DNA from: Actinomycetes bacterium
Lineage (GTDB): Bacteria; Actinomycetota; Actinomycetes; Actinomycetales; Cellulomonadaceae
Direction of reading: 5' to 3'
Assembly (NCBI GenBank): GCA_021778635.1
Contig: JAJYCD010000017.1
Coordinates: 1 to 43,367 of the forward strand
Length of the DNA: 43,367 bases
The position numbers and the translations under genes were made by a program. How positions within the stretch are numbered: position 1 is the stretch's first letter; each line of letters opens with the position of its first letter. The notes under the pieces are model-generated. The model saw nothing but the letters and a program-made list of their open reading frames with translations, was not told the DNA's origin and did not search any database. Shown piece by piece: positions 1-7,120 of this stretch.

Positions 1-2
1 CG

Positions 3-647
3 GCGGCAGCGTCATCGTCGCCGGTCAGGTCGGCGCCAGCCCCGCAACACGTGCCGCAGCCCACTCCGCCATCCACGCCGCAGCCCACGCCGCAGCCCAC
101 GCCGCAGCCCACGCCGTGGCCGCCGAGGCCGGTGCCGGAGCCGCGCGCGCCGATCGGCTGGGGGGCCGGGTCCGCCGACGAGACCCAGCTCACGCCGGCG
201 GTCGTGCGCCCGTCACCGGGCCCGGTGTCCTCACCTCGACCGTCGGCGTGGGCCGGACCGCCCGAGGTACCGGCCGTGTCGGCCGAGGTACCGGTTCCGC
301 AGTGGGGTCCCGTGATCGAGCGCCCTGCCGCTCCGCGGATCGCCTCCACGCCGCACGGGTCGGCGCCGGTCGCTGGGCAGGCTTGGGTCCCGGAGCCGAC
401 GAACCCGAGCGGGGTGTCGGCCTGGGAGGACGTGGCTCCCGACGGCGACGCCGACGACTCGGAGCTCGACGACGAACGCTCGTACTCCCTGCTCCACTGG
501 GTCGTCCTGCTGTTCGTCGCACTCGTCCTCGGTGCGCTGATCTACCTGCTCATGAACCAGGCGACGGGCGGTCCCGGGTCGTCGTCGTCGGCCGGCGCCG
601 TCGTCGGCACGTCCCTCAGCCACGAGGTCGCGCTCCGGTCGTCCTGA
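3..647 (+). CDS. Proline-rich membrane-anchored protein, 5' end outside window
   Basis: The reading frame is open to the left edge, so this is the C-terminal 214 residues or more of a longer protein; a GTG at 51 is possible but has no visible ribosome binding site. The N-terminal visible part is low complexity, with several tandem PQPT units followed by Pro/Ala/Val-rich sequence. An acidic stretch (about DGDADDSELDDE) precedes one hydrophobic segment (HWVVLLFVALVLGALIYLL) and a short Gly/Ser-rich tail. This topology fits a single-pass protein with a long disordered cytoplasmic part. It sits 67 bp upstream of rsfS, the place where actinomycetes often carry an uncharacterised gene between nadD and rsfS. 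I do not recognise a catalytic domain and assign no function. Confidence 0.7.
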   Translation, partial: AAASSSPVRSAPAPQHVPQPTPPSTPQPTPQPTPQPTPWPPRPVPEPRAPIGWGAGSADETQLTPAVVRPSPGPVSSPRPSAWAGPPEVPAVSAEVPVPQWGPVIERPAAPRIASTPHGSAPVAGQAWVPEPTNPSGVSAWEDVAPDGDADDSELDDERSYSLLHWVVLLFVALVLGALIYLLMNQATGGPGSSSSAGAVVGTSLSHEVALRSS

Positions 648-714
648 CCGGTCGCGCAGGCCTGCGACGTAATGCCGCGATCGATCTCGGTCGCACCCAC
701 CCTCAAGGAGAACC

Positions 715-1155
715 GTGACGGCCACAGACCGTGCCATCGAGCTCGCCATCGCCGCCGCCCGCGCGGCCTCGGACCGCAAGGCCGAGGAGATCATCGCGCT
801 CGACGTCAGCGAGCAGCTCGTGCTCACCGACGTCTTCCTGATCGCCTCGGGCACGAACGAGCGTCAGGTGGGGGCGATCGTCGACGCGGTCGAGGAGGCG
901 TTGTACAAGCTCGGGTCGAAGCCGCTTCGGCGCGAGGGGAAGTCTCAGGGCCGCTGGGTGCTCCTCGACTTCGGTGACATCGTCGTGCACGTCCAGCACG
1001 CCGAGGACCGTGTGTTCTATGCGCTCGAGCGGCTGTGGAAGGACTGCCCGGTGATCGTGCTGCCCGACGACGTCCACGGTCGACCGGGTGGCGACGGACC
1101 GGACGTCCCCATCGATCTGGCGAACGACCAGGTCGAGGCGGCGGACGAGGCGTGA
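715..1155 (+). CDS. rsfS: Ribosome silencing factor RsfS
   Basis: This 146-residue protein binds ribosomal protein L14 and blocks 30S-50S joining, lowering translation during starvation. It matches the RsfS/Iojap/YbeB family along its length: the N-terminal helix with AARAASDRKAEEI, the strand LDVSEQLVLTDVFLIASG, and the family signature DIVVHVQHAEDRVFYALERLW near residues 86-106. The GTG start at 715 is fixed by AAGGAG at 705-710. The C-terminus carries an acidic tail of about 25 residues beyond the usual core. The stop codon overlaps the GTG of the next gene (GTGA), so translation of the phosphatase is probably coupled. Established family; function is confident. Confidence 0.95.
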   Translation: MTATDRAIELAIAAARAASDRKAEEIIALDVSEQLVLTDVFLIASGTNERQVGAIVDAVEEALYKLGSKPLRREGKSQGRWVLLDFGDIVVHVQHAEDRVFYALERLWKDCPVIVLPDDVHGRPGGDGPDVPIDLANDQVEAADEA

Positions 1156-1808
1156 GCGCGGGCCGCGTCGTCCTGTGGCGGCACGCCCGGACCGGGCACA
1201 ACGCCTCGGGTCGGCTGCAGGGGCAGATCGACATCGGCCTGGACGAGGTCGGTCGCTGGCAGGCGCGCACCTCGGCGCGGGCGCTCGCGGCCACCTTTCT
1301 CCCCACGGCCGTGGTGTCCTCCGACTTGAGCCGTGCGCGCACCACCGCCGATCTCCTGGCCGAGCGGACCGGTCAGACGGTGATCACGGACCCGCGGCTC
1401 CGCGAGCGGAGCTTCGGCCGGTGGGAAGGGCTGACGGGTGAGGAGATCGCCGCAGGTTGGCCCGTCGAGTACGACGCCTGGCGCCGCGGAGCAGATCTGG
1501 TTGGCGTCGGGGCCGAGACGAGGAGCGACGTCGCCCGGCGCACGGTGGAGTCCATCCGTGAGCACGCTGCCGCCTACGGTCCGACGGACACGCTCGTCGT
1601 CGTCTCGCACGGCGCCGCGATCACCCTGGCCGTGACGGCGCTGCTCGACCTGTCGGTCGAGGGCTGGCGAGGGCTCGTCGGGCTCGACAACGCGCACTGG
1701 GCCACGCTCCGTCCGACGGGTGAGAACGTGCCGGCGTGGCGACTGACCGGGTACAACCTGGGGCCGCGCGACACGGTCGAGGACTGGAACGCCGGTCCGA
1801 CGCACTGA
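1152..1808 (+). CDS. Histidine phosphatase family protein (phosphoglycerate-mutase-like)
   Basis: A 218-residue member of the histidine phosphatase superfamily, cytoplasmic. The catalytic phospho-acceptor motif RHARTGHN is at residues 10-17, the acid residue region RSFGRWEG lies in the middle, and the second catalytic histidine is in VVVSHGAAI. I chose GTG 1152 because it overlaps the rsfS stop (GTGA) and places the catalytic motif at the N-terminus as usual; longer starts up to 1035 would run inside rsfS in another frame. The substrate cannot be told from sequence: relatives include phosphoglycerate mutases, alpha-ribazole phosphatases and glucosyl-3-phosphoglycerate phosphatases. The rsfS - phosphatase - tRNA-Ala order is widely conserved in actinomycetes. 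Confidence 0.88.
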   Translation: MSAGRVVLWRHARTGHNASGRLQGQIDIGLDEVGRWQARTSARALAATFLPTAVVSSDLSRARTTADLLAERTGQTVITDPRLRERSFGRWEGLTGEEIAAGWPVEYDAWRRGADLVGVGAETRSDVARRTVESIREHAAAYGPTDTLVVVSHGAAITLAVTALLDLSVEGWRGLVGLDNAHWATLRPTGENVPAWRLTGYNLGPRDTVEDWNAGPTH

Positions 1809-1875
1809 CGGGTGCGCCGGCGCACCGCGAGGAGCAGACGGTGGCGCGGTGCGCCCGGCTGGTGTGGGATGGGGT

Positions 1876-3333
1876 ATGCCCTCGCGACGTGCGACGTTCA
1901 CCCCGAGCATGCCCGTCTACGGTCACGACATCCCGAGCTCGGCGGCACGGGCCGCGATCCGGCGCGCCGCCCCGGGACCGTTCTGGCTCGACGACGTGGC
2001 GCGACCGGCTCCGCTCGCGGCGCTGACGGGTGCCGTGACGACGGACCTGGTGGTGGTCGGCGGCGGGTACAGCGGACTGTGGACGGCACTCCAGGCCAAG
2101 GAACGCGACCCCGGCCGTGACGTCGTGCTGGTCGAGGCCCACCGCGTCGGCTGGGCGGCATCCGGACGCAACGGGGGGTTCTGCGCCGCGAGCCTGACCC
2201 ACGGCGACGCGAACGGCGAGCAGCGGTTCCCCCTCGAGATGCCGCTGCTGCGTCTTCTCGGGCAGCGCAACCTCGAAGGCCTCGTCGAGACGGTCGAGCG
2301 GTACGGCATCGATGCGCAGCTCGAACGCACCGGGACGCTCGACGTCGCCACCGAGGACTACCAGGTCGCGGACCTGGTGCAGCAGGTCGCCGAGTCGGAC
2401 GGTGAGCTCGAGTTCCTGGACCAGGAGCAGGTTCAGCATGAGATCGCCTCGCCGCTGTTCCGTGCCGGTCTGCGCGACCGCACGGGCGCGGTCATCCTCA
2501 ACCCGGCGCGTCTCGCCTGGGGGCTGCGCGACGCGTGCCTCTCGCTGGGTGTGCGGATCGTCGAGGGGTCGCCCGCGCGGAGGCTCTGGCGGGACGGGGA
2601 CCAGGTGGTCGTCGAGACCGACGGTGGGCGGGTGACCGCGGCCCGCGCGGCGCTGGCGACCAACGCGTTCCCGTCGCTGCTCAAGCGCGTCGACGCGTTC
2701 ATCGTGCCGGTGTACGACTACGCGCTGATGTCCCGGCCGCTCAGCGACGCCGAGCTCGCGTCCGTCGGCTGGTCCGAGCGCGCCGGGCTGGGCGACGTCG
2801 GGAACCAGTTCCACTACGCACGCCTCAGCGCGGACAACCGCATCCTGTGGGGCGGGTACGACGCGATCTACCACCGAGGTGGCCGGATCAGACCCGAGTA
2901 CGAGCAGCGTCCGGAGACGTTCGAGCGACTCGCGCACCACTTCCAGCTGACGTTCCCGCAGCTCACCGACGTGGAGTTCACGCACGCCTGGGGTGGGGTG
3001 ATCGACACCTGCTCGCGGTTCTCGCCGTTCTTCGGGACCGCCCTCGGCGGACGCGTGGCCTACGTCGCCGGGTACACCGGACTCGGGGTCGGGTCGACCC
3101 GGTTCGGCGCCCAGGTCATGCTCGACCTGCTGGACGTCCCCGAGCGCGGCGAGACCGAGCTCACGATGCTGTCGATGGTGCGTCGCTTCCCGGTGCCGTT
3201 CCCACCCGAGCCTCTGGCCTACCCGGTGATCGAGGCGACCCGGTGGTCGCTCGACCGCGCCGACCACACCGAGGGGAAGCGCAACCTGTGGCTGCGGACG
3301 CTCGACGCGTTCGGACTCGGTTTCGACTCCTGA
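1876..3333 (+). CDS. FAD-dependent oxidoreductase of the DAO/DadA family
   Basis: The protein (485 residues from the ATG at 1876) has an N-terminal FAD-binding dinucleotide fold (VVVGGGYSG) about 55 residues in, followed by the motif GWAASGRNGGFC typical of the PuuB/YurR branch of D-amino-acid-oxidase-like flavoproteins, and a C-terminal FAD contact GYTGLGVGSTRFG. Such enzymes oxidise amines or N-alkyl amino acids, for example gamma-glutamylputrescine. Start choice is uncertain: GTG 1849, ATG 1876 and ATG 1909 are in frame, and none has a strong ribosome binding site; 1876 has G-rich sequence just upstream. It stands alone between the phosphatase and tRNA-Ala and is followed by a hairpin. Substrate unknown. 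Confidence 0.85.
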   Translation: MPSRRATFTPSMPVYGHDIPSSAARAAIRRAAPGPFWLDDVARPAPLAALTGAVTTDLVVVGGGYSGLWTALQAKERDPGRDVVLVEAHRVGWAASGRNGGFCAASLTHGDANGEQRFPLEMPLLRLLGQRNLEGLVETVERYGIDAQLERTGTLDVATEDYQVADLVQQVAESDGELEFLDQEQVQHEIASPLFRAGLRDRTGAVILNPARLAWGLRDACLSLGVRIVEGSPARRLWRDGDQVVVETDGGRVTAARAALATNAFPSLLKRVDAFIVPVYDYALMSRPLSDAELASVGWSERAGLGDVGNQFHYARLSADNRILWGGYDAIYHRGGRIRPEYEQRPETFERLAHHFQLTFPQLTDVEFTHAWGGVIDTCSRFSPFFGTALGGRVAYVAGYTGLGVGSTRFGAQVMLDLLDVPERGETELTMLSMVRRFPVPFPPEPLAYPVIEATRWSLDRADHTEGKRNLWLRTLDAFGLGFDS

Positions 3334-3334
3334 C

Positions 3335-3373
3335 GTGGTGCTGAGGGTGGCGTGGGGATCGCACCACAGCACC
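3335..3373 (+). terminator. Hairpin after the FAD oxidoreductase
   Basis: GTGGTGC at 3335-3341 pairs with GCACCAC at 3361-3367, and the overlapping GGTGCTG (3337-3343) can instead pair with CAGCACC (3367-3373). The two stems exclude each other. It starts two bases after the stop codon, as expected for a terminator, but no T-run follows. Confidence 0.4.
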
Positions 3374-3405
3374 GCTGCGCGCCGGTGCGGGGCGCGGGAA
3401 CCGAT

Positions 3406-3435
3406 TAGGCGAGGTCGACGTTCATCGCCTAGACT
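3406..3435 (+). promoter_or_regulatory. Putative tRNA-Ala promoter with inverted repeat
   Basis: TAGACT at 3430-3435 fits an actinobacterial -10 hexamer, giving a transcript start about 30 bases before tRNA-Ala. TAGGCGA (3406-3412) and TCGCCTA (3425-3431) form a perfect 7-bp inverted repeat with a 12-bp centre that covers the presumed -35/-10 spacer and part of the -10. No clear -35 is seen. Confidence 0.4.
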
Positions 3436-3471
3436 TCCTGACGCCCGCAAGGGTGGTGGTCGTCAGACCGC

Positions 3472-3544
3472 GGGGCTGTGGCGCAGCTGGTAGCGCACCT
3501 GCATGGCATGCAGGGGGTCAGGGGTTCGAATCCCCTCAGCTCCA
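3472..3544 (+). tRNA. tRNA-Ala (anticodon GGC)
   Basis: A complete 73-base tRNA. The acceptor stem is GGGGCTG (3472-3478) with CAGCTCC (3537-3543), containing one G-U pair; the discriminator is A3544 and CCA is not encoded. The D arm is GCGC-AGCTGGTA-GCGC, the anticodon arm CCTGC-ATGGCAT-GCAGG gives anticodon GGC (codons GCC/GCU), and the T arm is AGGGG-TTCGAAT-CCCCT. The 3' half from the anticodon loop onward is repeated at 15862-15899, which makes this gene the likely integration site of the island to its right. Confidence 0.97.
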
Positions 3545-3545
3545 C
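3508..3545 (+). repeat. Left direct repeat (attL-like) inside tRNA-Ala
   Basis: Begins with ATGCAGGGGGTC in the anticodon loop and 3' anticodon stem and runs to CAGCTCCAC at the end of the gene. It matches 15862-15899 except at 3520, 3521, 3525, 3530 and 3535, all within the T arm. Confidence 0.75.
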
Positions 3546-3560
3546 GTTTGAGCAGGTCAG

Positions 3561-3590
3561 AGGCCGTTTCTCCGGGTGGAGAGGCGGCCT
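3561..3590 (+). terminator. Rho-independent terminator of tRNA-Ala
   Basis: AGGCCG (3561-3566) pairs with CGGCCT (3585-3590) and TCTCC (3569-3573) with GGAGA (3578-3582) around a short loop; T-rich TCTTGCTT follows. It sits 16 bases after the tRNA. Confidence 0.75.
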
Positions 3591-4019
3591 TCTTGCTTGT
3601 CGGTGGATGGAAAGTGGACACATAGTGCGGTCGTGACGGCGCGCTCTGGGGCGCGGGTGAGGGTCGGGACCTGGGTCGACGCGGCGCCGTTGGCTCGAAG
3701 AACTCGATTCCGCGAATTGACGTATGGGATTCGAGTCCGCAGATGCGCAGGTCAGCGCCATGAGACTCGATTCCTGCGTCGCGCCGTGCTTTCGGGGATG
3801 CTGCCTGGGCCAACCAGCCGGGTGTCGCGCCTCATGGCAGCCTTCGCAACGTCCACGAGCACGGTGTCGACCGTTGGTCGCCGGCACGTACCTCTACTCT
3901 GGGCGGGGTTCGGGCTGCTCCTCGTACCTCTCCGGCACCAGCCGCGCCGTCCGTGTGGGGACGTGAGCATCGTCGGCCGCGGGAGCGTCAGATGAACGGT
4001 GGGCGGGGCCCGGCGTTCC
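3591..4019. other. Gene-poor left end of the island
   Basis: About 430 bases with no convincing gene. Short ORFs here lack coding character. The 10-mer ACTCGATTCC occurs at 3702-3711 and 3765-3774, and GGATTCGAGTCC at 3727-3738 resembles a T arm, so decayed tRNA or attachment-site material is possible but not demonstrable. Confidence 0.4.
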
Positions 4020-4547
4020 CTAGAGGTTCGAGGGGTTGATGCGTCCCTCGAAGGTGATGGCGAACGCGTTGAGCCGGGCCGACTCGGGCGGCGCCGTACG
4101 CGGGATTCCGCAGTGCCCGGTCGGGTCGAGGATGAGCTCGCCCTGCAGGACGGCGAGGTCCGACTTGATCGTGTCCACGTAGGCCCAGGTCAGCGGTTTG
4201 TACGGGGGGTTGCTGGGCCACTGCCACCCGGGCAGCAGACGGGCGAACCCATACCACTGGTCATGTGAGTAGACGATCCCCGGCGTCGAGAGCCAGGCCA
4301 CGTCGTCAAGCGTGGAGCCGCACGGCGGCACGGGGGGCATCACCGGCGAGGTGACCCCCAGATCGACCGGCCAGCAGGCGGTGGTCGTCCCGGCCTGCGA
4401 CCAGAGGACGGTCCTGTCGGCGGCGTGGACCTCCGCGCGCCAGGCGTACGAGCCGGCTGGATCGAACGCGGTGAGGTAGTAGTCGTGGTCGGCGAACGTC
4501 GTGCCGACCGACTGCATCGGCACGGACAGCACCGCGCTCAGCGACAA
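4020..4547 (-). CDS. Hypothetical protein, possibly 5'-truncated
   Basis: The frame encodes 175 residues from a TTG at 4547, or less from the internal ATG just downstream (MQSVGTTFADHDYY). The body looks like real protein: balanced composition, many aromatic residues (WAYVDTIKSDLAVLQGEL, GFARLLPGWQW) and two pairs of Cys/Pro-rich turns. It has neither a signal peptide nor a ribosome binding site, and the frame stays open upstream but loses protein character (Cys/Arg-rich), which suggests that the 5' end was lost when the adjacent DNA was rearranged. It is convergent with the FAD-oxidoreductase side and divergent from the sugar operon. I do not recognise the family. Confidence 0.5.
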   Translation of the reverse strand: MSLSAVLSVPMQSVGTTFADHDYYLTAFDPAGSYAWRAEVHAADRTVLWSQAGTTTACWPVDLGVTSPVMPPVPPCGSTLDDVAWLSTPGIVYSHDQWYGFARLLPGWQWPSNPPYKPLTWAYVDTIKSDLAVLQGELILDPTGHCGIPRTAPPESARLNAFAITFEGRINPSNL

Positions 4548-4838
4548 ACAGCATGGTCTACACCGCTCGCCTGGCCGGCACCGGCCGACGGGGACGCACC
4601 AGACCCGAGACCGAACTGGCCCGGCTCGCCGTCACCCAGAAGAACGACACCACCCAGCGACCGCACCGTCGGCGCCGCCCAGACTGCCCCGCACCGCTGA
4701 ACCTGAGGGGCGGGAGGCCAACACCGCCAGACGGCGGCCGACGGGCGCGCGAGTGCGGATGTGTTGCGGCTCCGGGGCTCGCGCACCCAGAGGGGATAAT
4801 TCCGAGTCAGCGTCAATGTCGACGTCAAGGAGAACGAG
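4548..4838 (+). promoter_or_regulatory. Upstream region of the sugar-uptake operon
   Basis: No convincing gene lies here; a plus-strand frame from 4553 is Arg-rich and does not look like coding DNA. GGATAAT at 4794-4800 is a good -10 element; TTGCGG at 4764-4769 is too far away (25 bases) to be a standard -35. Downstream, GTC recurs every six bases at 4806, 4812, 4818 and 4824, ending in the AAGGAG ribosome binding site (4827-4832) of the binding protein. A regulator site may lie here, but no clear palindrome beyond GTCGAC is seen. Confidence 0.4.
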
Positions 4839-6218
4839 ATGAGCCGCACGAACTGTCCGGCAGCGCGCCGGTCCGCCCCACGACGACGTCACTCCCTGGT
4901 TCTGGGTGCCGGCGTGATCGCCGCCCTTGCGCTCACGGCATGCGCACCGCCCGGAGCGGCAAGCACCAGCGCAAGCGCGAGCACCGCGGCCGCGCCGGTG
5001 TCGACCGCCCTTCCGTCGGATCCGGTCAAGATCCAGATCATGACGAGCACGGAGTCGGGTGATGCCGTCAAGCAGCTCGGTGAGGAGTTCACGCGCCAGC
5101 ACCCGAACGTGACCTTCGACATCGTCGCAGATGCGAACCAGAACCTCAGCGCGAACATGTCGCGCATCCTCACCCGTGCCGACCCGCCCGGGCTGGTCTT
5201 CTCCCCCGGTGTGGCACAGAGCGCCAAGGACGGACTGCTGGCGAACCTCGACCCCTATGCGAAGGCCTATCACTGGGACACGTGGTCCCAGCGTTTGCTG
5301 AGCATGGCGAGGCTGAGCTCGGACGGTACGCGTGGAGAGGGCTCGCTGTACGCCGTCGGAATCGGGTACAACGTCACCGGGATCTTCTACAACAAGAAGC
5401 TTGCCGCACAGCTCGGGATCACGAATCCGCCCGCCACACTCGACGAGTTCGAAGCTGACGCGCTCAAGGCCGCGAAGGCCGGCCTCATGGGCATCTCGCT
5501 CGCCGCCAAGGACGCCGGAACCCCCTTCCTCCTGCAGGAGCTGCAGAACTCATACGGCGACGCGCCCGCCATCAACGACTGGATCTCCGAGCGCCCAGGC
5601 GCCACTTTCGACCAACCCGGGATGCTCAAGGCGGCCACGAAGCTCCAGGAGTGGACCCACGACGGCATCATCTCCAAGGATGCGCTGTCTATCGACTACC
5701 CGACGATGATGGGAGATTTCCAGGCGGGCAAGGCGCTGTTCGTCCCGACCGGGGACTGGGAGGCGCAGCGCCTGGTGAAGGCCATGGGCAATGACGTCGG
5801 ATTCTTCCTGATGCCCCCGGTGAAGGTCGGTGACAAGCAGTTCGCGATGGCGGCTCCTACCAACTACGCCATCCCCGCTAGGGCCGCCCACAAGGACGTC
5901 GTGGCCTACTTCCTCAACTGGGTGCAGACCGACAAGACCGCTCGCAAGATGATTGTCGACATCATCGGCGCCTCTCCGGGCGGCCCGGTCGACCTGCCGG
6001 TGCCGCAGAGTGACGTCCCGCTGGTCCAGCAGACCACCAAGGCGTTCCAGACAATCCTCAGCAGCGACGGCGCGGTGGACTTCATCGCCAACTCCGCACC
6101 GGCGTTCACCCTCGCAACGCTCAACCCGGAGCTCCAGGCGCTCGTGCTCGGCACCGACACGCCACAGGAGTTCATCGACAACGTCCAGGCTGGTTACAAG
6201 AAGGCGCTGGCAGGCTGA
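4839..6218 (+). CDS. ABC transporter sugar-binding lipoprotein
   Basis: A 459-residue extracellular solute-binding protein (family 1, MalE/MsmE-like) that delivers a carbohydrate to the two permeases encoded next. The N-terminus has twin arginines and a lipoprotein signal ending in LTAC, with lipidation expected at Cys35, followed by a Ser/Ala/Thr linker. The body begins with KIQIMTSTESGDAVKQL and ends in the helix FIDNVQAGYKKALAG, both typical of the family; LFVPTGDWEAQRL lies in the C-lobe region that closes over sugar. ATG 4839 has AAGGAG six bases upstream. The stop overlaps the ATG of the first permease (ATGA), so the genes are translationally coupled. The ligand cannot be read from sequence; the neighbours suggest a sucrose-like glycoside. 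Confidence 0.92.
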   Translation: MSRTNCPAARRSAPRRRHSLVLGAGVIAALALTACAPPGAASTSASASTAAAPVSTALPSDPVKIQIMTSTESGDAVKQLGEEFTRQHPNVTFDIVADANQNLSANMSRILTRADPPGLVFSPGVAQSAKDGLLANLDPYAKAYHWDTWSQRLLSMARLSSDGTRGEGSLYAVGIGYNVTGIFYNKKLAAQLGITNPPATLDEFEADALKAAKAGLMGISLAAKDAGTPFLLQELQNSYGDAPAINDWISERPGATFDQPGMLKAATKLQEWTHDGIISKDALSIDYPTMMGDFQAGKALFVPTGDWEAQRLVKAMGNDVGFFLMPPVKVGDKQFAMAAPTNYAIPARAAHKDVVAYFLNWVQTDKTARKMIVDIIGASPGGPVDLPVPQSDVPLVQQTTKAFQTILSSDGAVDFIANSAPAFTLATLNPELQALVLGTDTPQEFIDNVQAGYKKALAG

Positions 6219-7117
6219 TGCGCGGCCGGGGAGGAGTGTTCGGCACGCCACGGCGCCGACGGCAGGCGCTCGTAGCACTGGTCTTCATCGCACCGGCGCT
6301 CGGGCTGTACGGCTGGTTGGTGCTGGGTTCGTTCGGACGGGCGTTCCAGTACTCGCTGTACAACTGGGACGGCGTCGGGGTGGCGACGTTTGTCGGCATC
6401 AAGAACTACGTGGACGTGTTCTCCTCCCCGGCTCGGCTCACCGCCTTGCTGCACTCGTTCGAACTGATGGTCTTCTTCACGGGTGTCACCCTCGTGCTCG
6501 GTCTCGCTGCCGCGGTGTTGACCCGAGGCGCCTCGCGGCGGCGTGGGTCCGGGCTCGCCCGGACGCTGCTATTCATGCCGCAGGTCATCCCGATCGTTGC
6601 AGCGGCCATCGGCTGGAGCTGGATCTACTCGCGCGAAGGGCTGGTCAACCAGGTTCTCTCCGCGGTCGGCCTGCGCGGAGTCACACGCGCGTGGCTGGCG
6701 GATCCGGTCACGGCGTTGCCAGGGGTGGGGCTCATCGGTACCTGGGCGCTGCTCGGTCTCGTGACGATGATGCTGACCGCCGGCATCAGCAAGATCGACC
6801 AATCGATCTACGAGGCGGCGCGTATCGACGGAGCCAACGCCCTCCAGGAGTTCTTCGCCGTGACGCTCCCCGGGATCCGGCGTGAGCTCGTTGTCTGCGC
6901 GACCCTGACGGTCATTGCGGCCCTCGCCAGCTTCGACATCGTCTTCATGACGACGCAGGGTGGCCCCGACCGCGCCACGATTGTCCCCGGCGTGGACATC
7001 TACCAGTTGGCGTTCGGACAGGAAAGGATCGGCGCCGCTGCGGCGATGGGGATCGTCCTCATGTGCGTGGTCCTGCTCGTCGTCATCCCCCTGCAGCGAC
7101 TCGCCGCGAAGGACTGA
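6218..7117 (+). CDS. ABC transporter permease, MalF/MsmF type
   Basis: This 299-residue inner-membrane permease has six predicted transmembrane segments and the cytoplasmic EAA loop (EAARIDGANALQEFF, from residue 199) that docks onto an ATPase. Its length and lack of a large periplasmic domain fit the MsmF/UgpA branch. The ATG overlaps the preceding stop, and only three bases separate it from the second permease, so all three transport genes are one unit. No ATP-binding subunit is encoded here; in actinomycetes and streptococci such importers commonly share a housekeeping ATPase (MsiK, MsmK), which is the likely situation here. Confidence 0.92.
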   Translation: MRGRGGVFGTPRRRRQALVALVFIAPALGLYGWLVLGSFGRAFQYSLYNWDGVGVATFVGIKNYVDVFSSPARLTALLHSFELMVFFTGVTLVLGLAAAVLTRGASRRRGSGLARTLLFMPQVIPIVAAAIGWSWIYSREGLVNQVLSAVGLRGVTRAWLADPVTALPGVGLIGTWALLGLVTMMLTAGISKIDQSIYEAARIDGANALQEFFAVTLPGIRRELVVCATLTVIAALASFDIVFMTTQGGPDRATIVPGVDIYQLAFGQERIGAAAAMGIVLMCVVLLVVIPLQRLAAKD

Positions 7118-7120
7118 GCC

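Noticed and set aside
1621-3450. A 609-residue minus-strand frame opposite the FAD oxidoreductase
   Set aside because: Its composition (Arg/Val/Glu/Pro-rich, no fold pattern) is that of the complementary strand of high-GC coding DNA; the plus-strand gene has clear FAD motifs.
3429-3887. Minus-strand frames across tRNA-Ala reading GIRTPDPLHAM or RGFEPLTPCM
   Set aside because: These are the well-known translation artefacts of the antisense strand of a tRNA gene (T arm and anticodon arm); not proteins.
4548-4838. A riboswitch upstream of the sugar operon
   Set aside because: No conserved riboswitch core or convincing terminator/anti-terminator pair can be recognised.
4553-5062. Plus-strand frame beginning MVYTARLAGTGRRG, considered as a transposase remnant
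   Set aside because: No transposase motif is visible, most of the frame is Arg/Pro-rich, and it overlaps the start of the sugar-binding lipoprotein in another frame.
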